Part shown: piece by piece, positions 15,428-22,189 of the stretch
Layout of the letters: each line of letters opens with the position of its first letter
How positions within the stretch are numbered: position 1 is the stretch's first letter
Translations under genes and position numbers: made by a program
Source of the DNA: Scatosoma sp045613545
GTDB lineage: Bacteria > Bacillota > Clostridia > Christensenellales > Borkfalkiaceae
Assembly (NCBI GenBank): GCA_045613545.1
Contig: JAZLBD010000007.1
Location: forward strand, 1 to 64,000
Direction: 5' to 3'
Length of the DNA: 64,000 nt
The notes under the pieces: model-generated
Told to the model about the DNA's origin: nothing
What the model saw: only the letters and a program-made list of their open reading frames with translations
Databases searched by the model: none

Positions 15428-16141
15428 TTACCAAAGCACGGGCGCGCCGTTTTGATAGTGCCAATAGAATTTCCCGTCCGTCGGAACGTCCTCGATTCTT
15501 TCCACGTAATAATAACGCGTAGCTTTCGTCAAATAATTATCGAATCCCACAAGCCCCAACCGATTCCAGTCTTCTTTTGTTCCTTTATAATACACGGTTG
15601 CCAAATTCGAACAAGTGTAGAACGCATCATCACTAATCGAAGTCACGTTTGCGCCGATCACGACGCTTCTTAACCCTCTACATTCCCAAAACGCATTGCC
15701 GATCGAAACCACGCTGTCGCCAAAGTCAATGCTGGTCAACCCATAGAACTTAAACGCGTCACCTGCAATTTCTTTTACGGGAAAACCGTTATGTGTTTCC
15801 GGGATCACCAATTCCAAATCCGTGCAACTCCCCAATCCCGTGACGGCGTAGGAAGTGCCGTCCGATCTGCGTGTCATCTTCAGCCCTTCGCTCGGAGATC
15901 TCTTCTTGCAACCCAAGCAAATTCCACCTTCGTAAGTATGCCCAAGCGCCGGCGTTTGCGCGCTTATATGGCTCTTTCCACACTCGCAAATGCTAGTGGT
16001 GTAGCCCCTTTGTGAACAAGTGGGCTGGGTGACGTGCGGAACGTATTCATGCACGTGCGGTTTTTCTTCGCAAGCGATAAGTCCCAAGGATAATCCAAGC
16101 GTAAACACGATGGCAAAAAAGCCAATCAAAATTTTTTTCAT
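15428..16141 (-). CDS. LRR_5 lipoprotein, short relative of the large LRR protein
   Basis: A 237-residue exported protein. The signal peptide ends in a lipobox 'LIAC' (Cys24), so it should be lipid-anchored outside the membrane. A His/Cys-rich segment (HVHEY, TCSQRGYTTSICECG, CLGCKK) resembles the linker of the larger LRR protein. Two to three LRR_5 units follow ('SVVSIGNAFWECRGLRSVVI', 'ANVTSISDDAFYTCSNL'), then a closing 'YYYVERIEDVP...FYWHYQNGAPVLW' end seen on many LRR_5 proteins. It lies head to tail with the large LRR gene and has a near-identical type of promoter. Ligand unknown. Confidence 0.85.
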   Translation of the reverse strand: MKKILIGFFAIVFTLGLSLGLIACEEKPHVHEYVPHVTQPTCSQRGYTTSICECGKSHISAQTPALGHTYEGGICLGCKKRSPSEGLKMTRRSDGTSYAVTGLGSCTDLELVIPETHNGFPVKEIAGDAFKFYGLTSIDFGDSVVSIGNAFWECRGLRSVVIGANVTSISDDAFYTCSNLATVYYKGTKEDWNRLGLVGFDNYLTKATRYYYVERIEDVPTDGKFYWHYQNGAPVLW

Positions 16142-16180
16142 TTTTCTTGATTTTTCCCCTTATTTTTTTAGCATAAGATC

Positions 16181-16209
16181 ATTATAACATACTCTACGTT
16201 TTTTTTCAA
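16181..16209 (-). promoter_or_regulatory. Sigma-A promoter of the LRR lipoprotein gene
   Basis: TTGAAA (16204-16209), 17-base spacer, TATAAT (16181-16186) on the minus strand, about 40 bases before the ATG at 16141. Confidence 0.8.
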
Positions 16210-16519
16210 GGATTTTTTCAAAAATTTCTTCTAATTCTTCGTCGTCAGGCGTAATGATCACGTAGGAAGACGACGGGGGCGAAGCCCAGTCTTCGAGCGC
16301 TTGCTCGTCAATACCGCCGCCCGCGATTTGCCCGTTCGTTCCGCCCGTTGAACGCCTCGTCACAAGCAACTTGCGTTGCGCTTAACTGTTTATTATAGTT
16401 GGTGACACCCATTCTATACTCCATCCTCATTCGTATTACCGTAAAAAACGGTTCTTTATAGCATATGCGAGCGAAGTATGAGCGTCCGAGAGTCGAATTT
16501 TTTCGGCGACGTTAGCCGT
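16210..16519. other. Intergenic stretch with only doubtful small frames
   Basis: No recognisable gene. On the minus strand a 34-codon frame (16308-16412) has a plausible GGAG 6 bases before its ATG, and a second overlapping frame from a TTG (16160-16369) runs through the lipoprotein promoter. Neither resembles a known protein; they could be remains of one frameshifted gene. An 11-base piece CGAGAGTCGAA near 16486 matches the T-arm of the tRNA-Gly further on. Confidence 0.4.
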
Positions 16520-16555
16520 TCCAAAAAAAACGTCCCCTACGGGACGTTTGTCTTT
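16520..16555. terminator. Terminator-like hairpin behind a tRNA 3'-end copy
   Basis: AAACGTCCC/GGGACGTTT, 9-bp stem with a CTAC loop, and a run of eight T on the minus strand. It directly follows, in minus-strand sense, the duplicated tRNA 3' end, just as a terminator follows the intact tRNA. Confidence 0.7.
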
Positions 16556-16568
16556 TTGGAGCAGGTGA
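16553..16568 (-). other. Duplicated tRNA-Gly 3' end (possible attachment-site copy)
   Basis: Sixteen bases, TTTTTGGAGCAGGTGA, are identical to 18268-18283, the 3' end (with CCA) and trailer of the intact tRNA-Gly, in the same orientation. The rest of a tRNA cannot be folded here. This is the geometry left by integration at a tRNA 3' end; no integrase is present. Confidence 0.5.
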
Positions 16569-16621
16569 AAGGGGGCATAGTCTGCACGCTACCACGGGTA
16601 TCAAAACCCATATTTTAACGC

Positions 16622-16648
16622 AAAAAACGCCTAAAATTAGGCGTTTTT
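16622..16648. terminator. Bidirectional terminator-like hairpin after the CoiA-like gene
   Basis: AAAAACGCCTA/TAGGCGTTTTT stem with a 4-base loop and T-tracts on both strands, about 115 bases downstream of the minus-strand gene ending at 16765. Confidence 0.7.
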
Positions 16649-16764
16649 GTGTGATTTTCTATTCTTGTTGGGGCTGTTTATTAGCCCTTTATTTCGTACT
16701 CGCTTCCGCTTGGTTGGACGCTTGAAAGAGTATGTCTAAAATTTATACTCGCTTATAAAATTTC

Positions 16765-17664
16765 TTAACGGCGCCTAGGTTTACGGCGGTAATCAGTTTT
16801 CTTTGATGGCTTAGCTGGATAACGCTTTAAGTCACCTCTCGAAAACTGCTTTCTCATTGATTGGGCTTCAATAGGGTTGGGAGCAGCCCTTCGGATGTCT
16901 TTCGGATACTGTTTTTCCGGAGGATAAGTATCGTCGATTATTTGTTGTATTGAGATCCAACCCGTATTAACGCCATATTGTTGTAGAAAATTTTCCTGAA
17001 GAATATAAGTGTTTAATCCAAGAAACTTAAAATCTTTTGGAGTGAGTTCCGTGAGAAATAGTAAAATATCAAATTCTTTTCCGTTATATTCTTTTTGCGG
17101 TGTAGATACTGTTGTTTTATACTGTATGTATACATGAACGCCATCTTGAAAAATTGGCTTAAATTGTGACTTTGCTCTATTCCAACATAAGTCATCTTCT
17201 TTACATTTCTTCGGGTCGACGGAATCACTGTTGTTATTTTTGTTTTTGATTTTATATGATGGTGAATTTGCATCAAAAACCCAAACAACGGGGAATCCGC
17301 AAGAAAGATAAAATTTATTTCTTTCAAGGATTTCTTCGTGCGTGATAGGGCTGTGTTGAAATTCTATAACCGTATTGTTGATTAAAACATCTGCTCTATG
17401 TTTAATACCATTATTTTCAAGGACAATTTCTCTGCACTGCTTGGGGAATTTTTCTTGCCACGCTCTATGCCACTCGCTCATATCGTATTTCCAGTTGTCG
17501 GTACAAGGAGTGTTCGGTCTATGAGAAAAATATGGATCGACTGCATCAGAGTTTTTTGCTTTGATTATGAGAGGTTTTCCGCAGGTAGGACAAAAATATT
17601 CTTCTCCTGTTATTGTGTCGTCTATCAATATGCTTTCACCATTTTTATCATTTGCTCTAATCAT
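16765..17664 (-). CDS. CoiA-like competence nuclease
   Basis: Likely cytosolic nuclease of the CoiA family, linked in Gram-positives to processing of incoming DNA. The 299-residue protein has an N-terminal zinc-finger-like part (Cys25-x2-Cys28, then 'PYFSHRP' with His48). A PD-(D/E)xK nuclease core follows, with 'SEWHRAWQEKFP', 'KHRADVLI' (Asp92) and 'TVIEFQHSPI' (Glu101-x-Gln103), then 'FPVVWVFD'. The C-terminus is basic. Start at 17664 is chosen for GAGGG 5 bases before its ATG; two upstream Met codons lack a ribosome site. The gene is visibly A+T-richer than its surroundings and lies in a tRNA-flanked island, which suggests horizontal acquisition. No other competence gene is in the window. 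Confidence 0.75.
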   Translation of the reverse strand: MIRANDKNGESILIDDTITGEEYFCPTCGKPLIIKAKNSDAVDPYFSHRPNTPCTDNWKYDMSEWHRAWQEKFPKQCREIVLENNGIKHRADVLINNTVIEFQHSPITHEEILERNKFYLSCGFPVVWVFDANSPSYKIKNKNNNSDSVDPKKCKEDDLCWNRAKSQFKPIFQDGVHVYIQYKTTVSTPQKEYNGKEFDILLFLTELTPKDFKFLGLNTYILQENFLQQYGVNTGWISIQQIIDDTYPPEKQYPKDIRRAAPNPIEAQSMRKQFSRGDLKRYPAKPSKKTDYRRKPRRR

Positions 17665-17706
17665 AATTTCCCTCATTTTTTCAGTGATATATCTATATAT
17701 AACCAC

Positions 17707-17734
17707 ATTATGCTAAAATAAAACACACTTCCAA
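17707..17734 (-). promoter_or_regulatory. Possible promoter of the CoiA-like gene
   Basis: TTGGAA (17729-17734), 16-base spacer, CATAAT (17707-17712) on the minus strand. The -35 lies inside the 5' arm region of the upstream terminator. Weak match. Confidence 0.35.
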
Positions 17735-17765
17735 ACCCCTATAACTTCAAGGTGGTGGAAGTGTG
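17714..17765 (-). terminator. Terminator of the S23 gene
   Basis: Perfect 10-bp stem CACACTTCCA/TGGAAGTGTG with a 22-base loop, followed on the minus strand by TTTTATTTT. It separates the S23 gene from the CoiA-like gene. Confidence 0.65.
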
Positions 17766-17773
17766 CTTAGTTA

Positions 17774-18118
17774 TTATTTATTGTTTTTTGCTGTATTTAA
17801 AGAAGATATTAACAAACGTTTAACTTCGATACACAAGTCTAAAATATCTTTTTTATCGTAAAATCCACTTTCAATTAAAAGCTCTAACCAGTATTCGCTT
17901 TCTGAACATTCTTTCAAGGCAATTTGCAGTTTTGCTATAAAATCTGCTTTTCCATGTGCATAAAACGCCTCACGAATATTTGCGCCAACACTTGTTCCCG
18001 AACGAATAAGCTGATTTGTCAGTACGCTTTCTTTTTTTGCATTTTTTATCTCATTACATACACGGATAATTTGCAGCGCAAATTCTTTTGACTTTGTTAT
18101 TAACGGACTTTCTTGCAC
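17774..18118 (-). CDS. Four-helix-bundle protein, S23 / 23S rRNA-intervening-sequence family
   Basis: A 114-residue helical protein. 'NQLIRSGTSVGANIREA', 'ADFIAKLQIALKECSESEYWLELL' and 'EVKRLLISSLNT' are hallmark segments of the S23 family. Members were first found in rRNA intervening sequences but many, as here, are free-standing; their molecular role is unclear, and retroelement accessory roles are known for some. The GTG at 18118 is chosen because AAGGAG lies 6 bases upstream; a GTG 15 codons earlier has no ribosome site. It sits in the A+T-rich island downstream of tRNA-Gly, surrounded by imperfect 7-base repeats. Confidence 0.85.
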   Translation of the reverse strand: MQESPLITKSKEFALQIIRVCNEIKNAKKESVLTNQLIRSGTSVGANIREAFYAHGKADFIAKLQIALKECSESEYWLELLIESGFYDKKDILDLCIEVKRLLISSLNTAKNNK

Positions 18119-18153
18119 ACCTTTCTCCTTTATAAAATTTTTCCACACTTTTT

Positions 18154-18240
18154 CACTATTCACTATTACTTCTTACTTTCAAAAATCGGCAAGCCTTTTT
18201 TAAGTGAAAAGTGAAGAGTGAATAGGTAATAAGTAAAATC
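18154..18240. repeat. Imperfect heptamer repeats in inverted arrangement
   Basis: Right arm (18201-18238): GTGAAAA, GTGAAGA, GTGAATA, GTAATAA-like units every 7 bases. Left arm (18154-18179): complementary units such as TTCACTA, TTCACTA, TTACTTC. Between them lies AAAAATCGGCAAGCC, nearly identical to AAAATCGACAAGCC at 18235-18248 in the tRNA terminator. Confidence 0.5.
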
Positions 18241-18270
18241 GACAAGCCACTTATCGCGACTTGTCGATTT
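18235..18270 (-). terminator. Terminator of the tRNA-Gly gene
   Basis: AAATCGACAAG/CTTGTCGATTT, 11-bp stem with a 13-base loop, ending in TTTT on the minus strand directly after the tRNA 3' end. Confidence 0.75.
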
Positions 18271-18271
18271 T

Positions 18272-18346
18272 TGGAGCAGGTGACGAGAGTCGAACTCGCC
18301 GGAATCAGCTTGGGAAGCTGACGCCATACCGCTAGGCGACACCTGC
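18272..18346 (-). tRNA. tRNA-Gly (anticodon CCC)
   Basis: The minus-strand sequence folds as a standard tRNA. The acceptor stem is GCAGGTG/CACCTGC with discriminator T and encoded CCA. The anticodon stem TCAGC/GCTGA carries loop TTCCCAA (anticodon CCC). The T-arm is GGCGAG TTCGACT CTCGTC. All invariant positions seen are present. Its 3' end is duplicated at 16553-16568. Confidence 0.95.
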
Positions 18347-18419
18347 GTGGGAACTTGCTATTATTATATAGCTTTTTTTAGCCGTTGTCAACCGCTTTTC
18401 CCCTGCTTTTTTACTTTTT

Positions 18420-18806
18420 TTAATTTATCTTGTCCCTTTTACAGTCTTTGCAAACCCCCGTAAATTCTATCGTAAAATCCTCCACCGTAAAATTCTCCAC
18501 TTCCTTGGCTTGCACTTTTGGTATCGCCGAACAAAGCCACACGTCCTCCACCTTTCCGCACTTTCTACAATGCGCGTGACAATGCCGTTCGGTAAAAAAG
18601 TCGTACCGCGTGTCGCTCCCCGCCATCTTCAATTCCAGCGCCTTTCCGCTTTCCGCAAACCCGCCAAGTACCCGAAATACCGTCGCGCGCGAAATTTGAG
18701 GCGCTCTTTCATGCACCCACTCGTAAACCTCCGTCGCCGTCGGATGATTGAGCGTTTTAAGCCCCTCATATATGATCGTCTTTTGTTTCGTTTGCCTTTC
18801 TTGCAT
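18420..18806 (-). CDS. Fur-family repressor, PerR-like
   Basis: Metal-dependent transcription repressor, probably peroxide-sensing. The 128-residue protein has a winged helix (about 1-60) and a dimerisation domain. His21, Asp69, His75, His77 and Asp88 keep the spacing of the five regulatory-metal ligands of B. subtilis PerR (H37, D85, H91, H93, D104). The structural zinc pairs are Cys80-x2-Cys83 and Cys119-x2-Cys122. It is about 16 residues shorter than PerR at the N-terminus. GAGGGAATT precedes the ATG. It has a consensus promoter of its own. Two rubrerythrin genes in this window are plausible targets, but no clear Per box was found by eye. Fur or Zur function cannot be fully excluded. Confidence 0.85.
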   Translation of the reverse strand: MQERQTKQKTIIYEGLKTLNHPTATEVYEWVHERAPQISRATVFRVLGGFAESGKALELKMAGSDTRYDFFTERHCHAHCRKCGKVEDVWLCSAIPKVQAKEVENFTVEDFTIEFTGVCKDCKRDKIN

Positions 18807-18844
18807 AATTCCCTCTTAATGAGATTGAGTATTGATTTTCTTTA

Positions 18845-18873
18845 ATTATAGCATAAAAAACGGAGGTTGTCAA
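18845..18873 (-). promoter_or_regulatory. Consensus sigma-A promoter of the perR-like gene
   Basis: Perfect TTGACA (18868-18873), 17-base spacer, perfect TATAAT (18845-18850) on the minus strand. The -35 directly abuts the T-tract of the preceding terminator. Confidence 0.85.
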
Positions 18874-18905
18874 GAAAAAACTCGACTTTTTTCAAGTCGA
18901 GTTTT
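18874..18905 (-). terminator. Terminator of the spoIIR-sleB-ypeB operon
   Basis: AAAACTCGACTT/AAGTCGAGTTTT, 12-bp stem with a 5-base loop and a T6 run on the minus strand, 35 bases after the ypeB stop. Confidence 0.85.
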
Positions 18906-18939
18906 GAATAATGAAACGGTAATTCCTACCAAAATTTTT

Positions 18940-20808
18940 TTATTTCAAGCGTTTGCCTTGAGCGGAATATTCGACGAGGTAGATAGCCTCTTCTTCGCCC
19001 GTCTGCGCGTTCACGTACACGTAAAATTCCTCTTCGTTATACGAGCAGATAAATTCATACGCCGAAATTTCTTTTCCACGGCTAGGCAAAACAACTTTTT
19101 TTGCGGAAAGCACGTTGAGTTTTTCATTTAATTTCCCTTGCGCTTGTTCCATCGAAATCGTACTCTTCCAATCCTCGCGAACGCGATGGAAAGAAATATA
19201 GCGAGAGGCGTTCATCGCGGTCACGATACCCCGCTCTTTACAAACTTTCACTTGGATTTTATCCGCTTTATATTCCACGCCGTTCGTTTCATAGACGAAG
19301 TCGAAATCGACGTTCGTTCCCTCTTCACTAGAAAAAACGAGAGTCATATCCTCATAACCGACGCTACTTAAAAATTCTTTTGCGATCACGAGGGCGTGTT
19401 CGTTATCGAAGTTAGATTTTTGACAAGATTTGTAATAATCAAACCCGACGAGTTTCCCATCGCTCGAAATTTCCGCAAACAAGCGCACGTCGTCTTTATC
19501 GTGCATTACGAAATTATACGCTTTATATCCCCTTGCAAGCGTTTCGCCGACGTATTCGATTTTTTTGATGGAATAGTCGTTGAAAAAGCTTCGGCAAAGC
19601 TCTTCCGCTTGATCGGTCGTAATCCCGCCCTCTCTTGTTTGCGGAGGCAATAACTCTTCGTACGGTTCTGCTTTCGTCACACCGTCCGCCCGTTCAAAGG
19701 CGTCGTACATACGGCATTTTTTGTCCTCTTTCATCCACGAACGCATATCTTTCTTATTCATCGTGTACGAAAGTTCGTCTAAAATAGCCCGCACCTCGTG
19801 GCTCTTTTCATAAAGCGTTTCGATCGTTTGCATATCTCTTTCGGAAAGGGGCGTCCCGCTCGACAATTTATCGAGCATATAGTTTGCCGTCATTGCCGTT
19901 CGGTTGATGAACGCCGTTAAATTGCCGTCTTGCGAATCGGAAAGGGGCAACTTTTCCAAAGCCGTTTCCGCCACTCTCGCCTCGACCAAAATATTCCGAA
20001 GTAAACGCCCTTGCTCTTCCTCGGATGCAGAAATGCGCGCTTTTGCCAATCCCTCATCCATGTCGTCCATCGACCCAACGAATTCATAGAGCGTCCCTCT
20101 ATACCCCGCTTCCATTCCACGGGTCATTCCCGCAAGATTGACCGCGCCGTAGGTGACCACCGCGCTGAGGGTCAAACATACCGCGCCGAGCGAAATTACC
20201 GCGGCGAGCCAACCGCCGAACCCGGGCGTACGGTTCCCACGGTTCCGTTCCCTTTCTTGCAAGCGTTGTTCTCTCTTTTTAAGGCGCGCGTCACGGCGTT
20301 CGAGCTTTAACGCGTACGCCCGTTCTCTTTCCTTTTCCCGTTCGGCGCGACGCTTTGCGCGTTCTTTCGCCTTGCGCGCCTCCCGTTGCTTTTTCGTTTC
20401 TCCGCGTAAGACTTCTCGGCGTTCTCTGCGCGTCGCCTCGCGTTTTTCACGCTCTTCTTTTTGTTGTTGTTTGCGTACCTGCCTAGCCTCTCTCATTTTT
20501 TCACGGCGCTCTTCTCGTTCTTCTTTCATACGATCACGCGCCCATTTTCGAGCGGCTTTGCGCTCCTCTTTCACTTGTTTTCTCTTCTCTTTGGCAAGGG
20601 CAAGTTGCACTCTCTTTTCCGCACGCGCCTTTTCCTTTTCCGCTTTTTGACGAGCGATACTTTTCTTTTTTGCAACGTTCTTTTTCGCTACTTTCTTTTT
20701 CGTCGGCGTTTTTTTAACGGGTTGTTTCTTTTCCGTCTCTTTTGCGACGGCTTCTACTTTTTCCGCGCCCGACGACACGTTCTTTGCGATCGGTTCTTTC
20801 TTTTCCAT
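18940..20808 (-). CDS. ypeB: YpeB-like spore germination protein with a long basic N-terminal extension
   Basis: YpeB is an inner-spore-membrane protein needed for SleB location and stability. The 622-residue protein has a single TM segment at about 199-225, then a helical domain and C-terminal PepSY-like YpeB repeats ('ITTDQAEELCRSFFNDYS', 'ALVIAKEFLSSVGYEDMT', 'SMEQAQGKLNEKLNVL'). The usual YpeB is about 450 residues with its TM at the very N-terminus. Here about 198 residues precede it: a Lys/Pro/Ala-rich histone-H1-like part (KKTPTKKKVAKKNVAKKK) and about 140 residues of Lys/Arg/Glu that should form a long charged helix. By topology this part faces the spore core. AAGGAGG before the ATG at 20808 fixes the start; sleB lies 22 bases upstream. 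Confidence 0.85.
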   Translation of the reverse strand: MEKKEPIAKNVSSGAEKVEAVAKETEKKQPVKKTPTKKKVAKKNVAKKKSIARQKAEKEKARAEKRVQLALAKEKRKQVKEERKAARKWARDRMKEEREERREKMREARQVRKQQQKEEREKREATRRERREVLRGETKKQREARKAKERAKRRAEREKERERAYALKLERRDARLKKREQRLQERERNRGNRTPGFGGWLAAVISLGAVCLTLSAVVTYGAVNLAGMTRGMEAGYRGTLYEFVGSMDDMDEGLAKARISASEEEQGRLLRNILVEARVAETALEKLPLSDSQDGNLTAFINRTAMTANYMLDKLSSGTPLSERDMQTIETLYEKSHEVRAILDELSYTMNKKDMRSWMKEDKKCRMYDAFERADGVTKAEPYEELLPPQTREGGITTDQAEELCRSFFNDYSIKKIEYVGETLARGYKAYNFVMHDKDDVRLFAEISSDGKLVGFDYYKSCQKSNFDNEHALVIAKEFLSSVGYEDMTLVFSSEEGTNVDFDFVYETNGVEYKADKIQVKVCKERGIVTAMNASRYISFHRVREDWKSTISMEQAQGKLNEKLNVLSAKKVVLPSRGKEISAYEFICSYNEEEFYVYVNAQTGEEEAIYLVEYSAQGKRLK

Positions 20809-20830
20809 AATTTCCTCCTTTATTTCCCCG

Positions 20831-21562
20831 TCAAATAGCAAACACATGCTTGCCTATGACCGTCACCGTCGTGCGGGTAAAAATCCAACTGCTCGTGGCG
20901 ATCGCGGGATTATAATAATAGATAGCGCCACCCGTTGGATCCCAACCGTTGATGGCGTCTCTCGCCGCGCGCATCGCCGTATCGTTTGGGGAAAGATTGA
21001 TTTGCCCGTCCGTGACCGCCGTAAACGCGTTCTTTTGATAGATAACGCCGGCGATGGTGTTGGGAAAAGAACGGCTTCTTACACGGTTCATAATCACGGC
21101 GCCGATCGCCACTTGTCCCGTATATGGTTCCCCCCTACCCTCTGCGTAGATCGCTTTCGCGAGCAAATATAAATCGGAATTCGTATAATTCGACGAATTG
21201 CCAGCTAAAACGTTATAGGAATTATTCATGCCGAGCGCTTGATAGGTCGCTCGACCCACGACGCCGTCCGCCACGAGTCCATTCTTCTTTTGAAAGGCGA
21301 TTACGGCAGACTTCGTACCCGCTCCGAAAATTCCGTCCACAGCGCCTTTATAATAACCCCACTGTTTCAAACGGCGTTGCACTTCTTTCACTTCACCGCC
21401 CGTAGAACCTTGGCGAAGCACCGCCGCCGTCAGAACTGCTTCGGTTGCTTGTCCTTCTGCCCTATGATCACTGATCGTTTTGGGCAACGTGACGAGCGCG
21501 GTCGAAAGCGCGAGACCTGCCACCGCCATCGCCACCGCTCTTTTTTTGTTCCTAATTTTCAT
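20831..21562 (-). CDS. sleB: SleB-type spore cortex-lytic enzyme
   Basis: Lytic transglycosylase that breaks down spore cortex during germination. The 243-residue protein has a signal peptide (about 1-27), a peptidoglycan-binding domain ('LRQGSTGGEVKEVQRRLKQW', 'VDGIFGAGTKSAVIAFQKKN', about 49-110) and a Hydrolase_2 domain (about 130-240) with the catalytic Glu141 in 'IYAEGRGEPYTGQVAIGAV' and the closing 'YYYNPAIATSSWIF'. AGGAGG seven bases before the ATG at 21562 decides the start. It lies between spoIIR (20 bases upstream) and ypeB (22 bases downstream), so its partner YpeB is co-transcribed. Confidence 0.93.
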   Translation of the reverse strand: MKIRNKKRAVAMAVAGLALSTALVTLPKTISDHRAEGQATEAVLTAAVLRQGSTGGEVKEVQRRLKQWGYYKGAVDGIFGAGTKSAVIAFQKKNGLVADGVVGRATYQALGMNNSYNVLAGNSSNYTNSDLYLLAKAIYAEGRGEPYTGQVAIGAVIMNRVRSRSFPNTIAGVIYQKNAFTAVTDGQINLSPNDTAMRAARDAINGWDPTGGAIYYYNPAIATSSWIFTRTTVTVIGKHVFAI

Positions 21563-21582
21563 TCCGTATCCTCCTGTATGTA

Positions 21583-22113
21583 TCAATCAAAGCGTTCACA
21601 CCAATCCTTGATTTTTTCCACGATGATACTCTTATAATAGGCGTTTTGCCCCTCTCCGCAAAAGCACAGAGGCGGATATACCACACACCACCAATTATCC
21701 CCCTCGCCACTGCCCAAATCGAGAATGAGGGCGTCGTAATATCCGCTCGGCAAGGTCAAGGAATCGTATTTTCGCGTCGGGAAGTATTCTTCCTCCAACC
21801 GAGCCGAACAGCGGTAGGTAAAACCCGAGGCGTATAGCGTTTGGTTGGATACCTGCTCCACCCCTTTTAAGGAATTTCGGATTAGATATAACGCCTCTTC
21901 TTTATCGTTGGCTTGCGCCACGAGAGGTGTTAAATATTCCACGACGGCGTCGCGAACGGAGTATTTCACCGTTTGCTCGGCTTGCGCGTTGGAATTGGCG
22001 CGAATGTGAATACGCAAAAAGTCCTTTGCGCAGGGTTCTTCGTTTAAGCCCATACAGACAACCGTTAAAATTATTATGCCTGACAATAAAAAAGTTATGC
22101 AACGTTTTTTCAT
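21583..22113 (-). CDS. spoIIR: Stage II sporulation protein R
   Basis: SpoIIR is made in the forespore and exported to the intermembrane space, where it triggers SpoIIGA to cleave pro-sigma-E in the mother cell. The 176-residue protein has an N-terminal hydrophobic export segment (about 5-22), then the family blocks 'FLRIHIRANSNAQAEQTVKY', 'VRDAVVEYLTPL', 'FPTRKYDSLTLPSGYYDAL', and 'GDNWWCVVYPPLCF'. It is shorter than the B. subtilis protein (about 224) mainly at the C-terminus. The ATG lies right after the T-tract of a hairpin whose 3' arm includes the ribosome site GGGAG. First gene of spoIIR-sleB-ypeB. Confidence 0.92.
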   Translation of the reverse strand: MKKRCITFLLSGIIILTVVCMGLNEEPCAKDFLRIHIRANSNAQAEQTVKYSVRDAVVEYLTPLVAQANDKEEALYLIRNSLKGVEQVSNQTLYASGFTYRCSARLEEEYFPTRKYDSLTLPSGYYDALILDLGSGEGDNWWCVVYPPLCFCGEGQNAYYKSIIVEKIKDWCERFD

Positions 22114-22160
22114 AAAAAAATCTCCCTACCTATTCCCTTTTTGGAAACGGGTAGAGAGTG
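22113..22160 (-). terminator. Hairpin between trmL and spoIIR, terminator and SD-containing
   Basis: On the minus strand CTCTCTACCC (22149-22158) pairs with GGTAGGGAG (22122-22130), with extra pairing of TTTCC and GGGAA inside, followed by a T7 run ending at the spoIIR ATG. It can terminate the mntP-trmL transcript; its 3' arm also contains the spoIIR ribosome site. Confidence 0.6.
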
Positions 22161-22187
22161 TATTGACCATTTAGACGAAATTTATAC
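22160..22187 (-). promoter_or_regulatory. Possible sigma-F promoter of spoIIR
   Basis: GTATA (22183-22187), 14-base spacer, GGTCAATAC (22160-22168) on the minus strand resemble the sigma-F pattern GYATA and GGNNANAMT, with one mismatch and slightly short spacing. spoIIR is sigma-F dependent in B. subtilis. Tentative. Confidence 0.3.
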
Positions 22188-22189
22188 CT

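Noticed and set aside
16160..16369. 69-codon minus-strand frame with an acidic C-terminus
   Set aside because: It starts with TTG without ribosome site and runs through the TTGAAA/TATAAT promoter of the LRR lipoprotein gene. At most a gene remnant.
18815..18850. Per/Fur box in front of the perR-like gene
   Set aside because: No 7-1-7 or TTATAATnATTATAA-like palindrome could be found by eye in the leader; TGAGATTGAGTATTGA is not symmetric.
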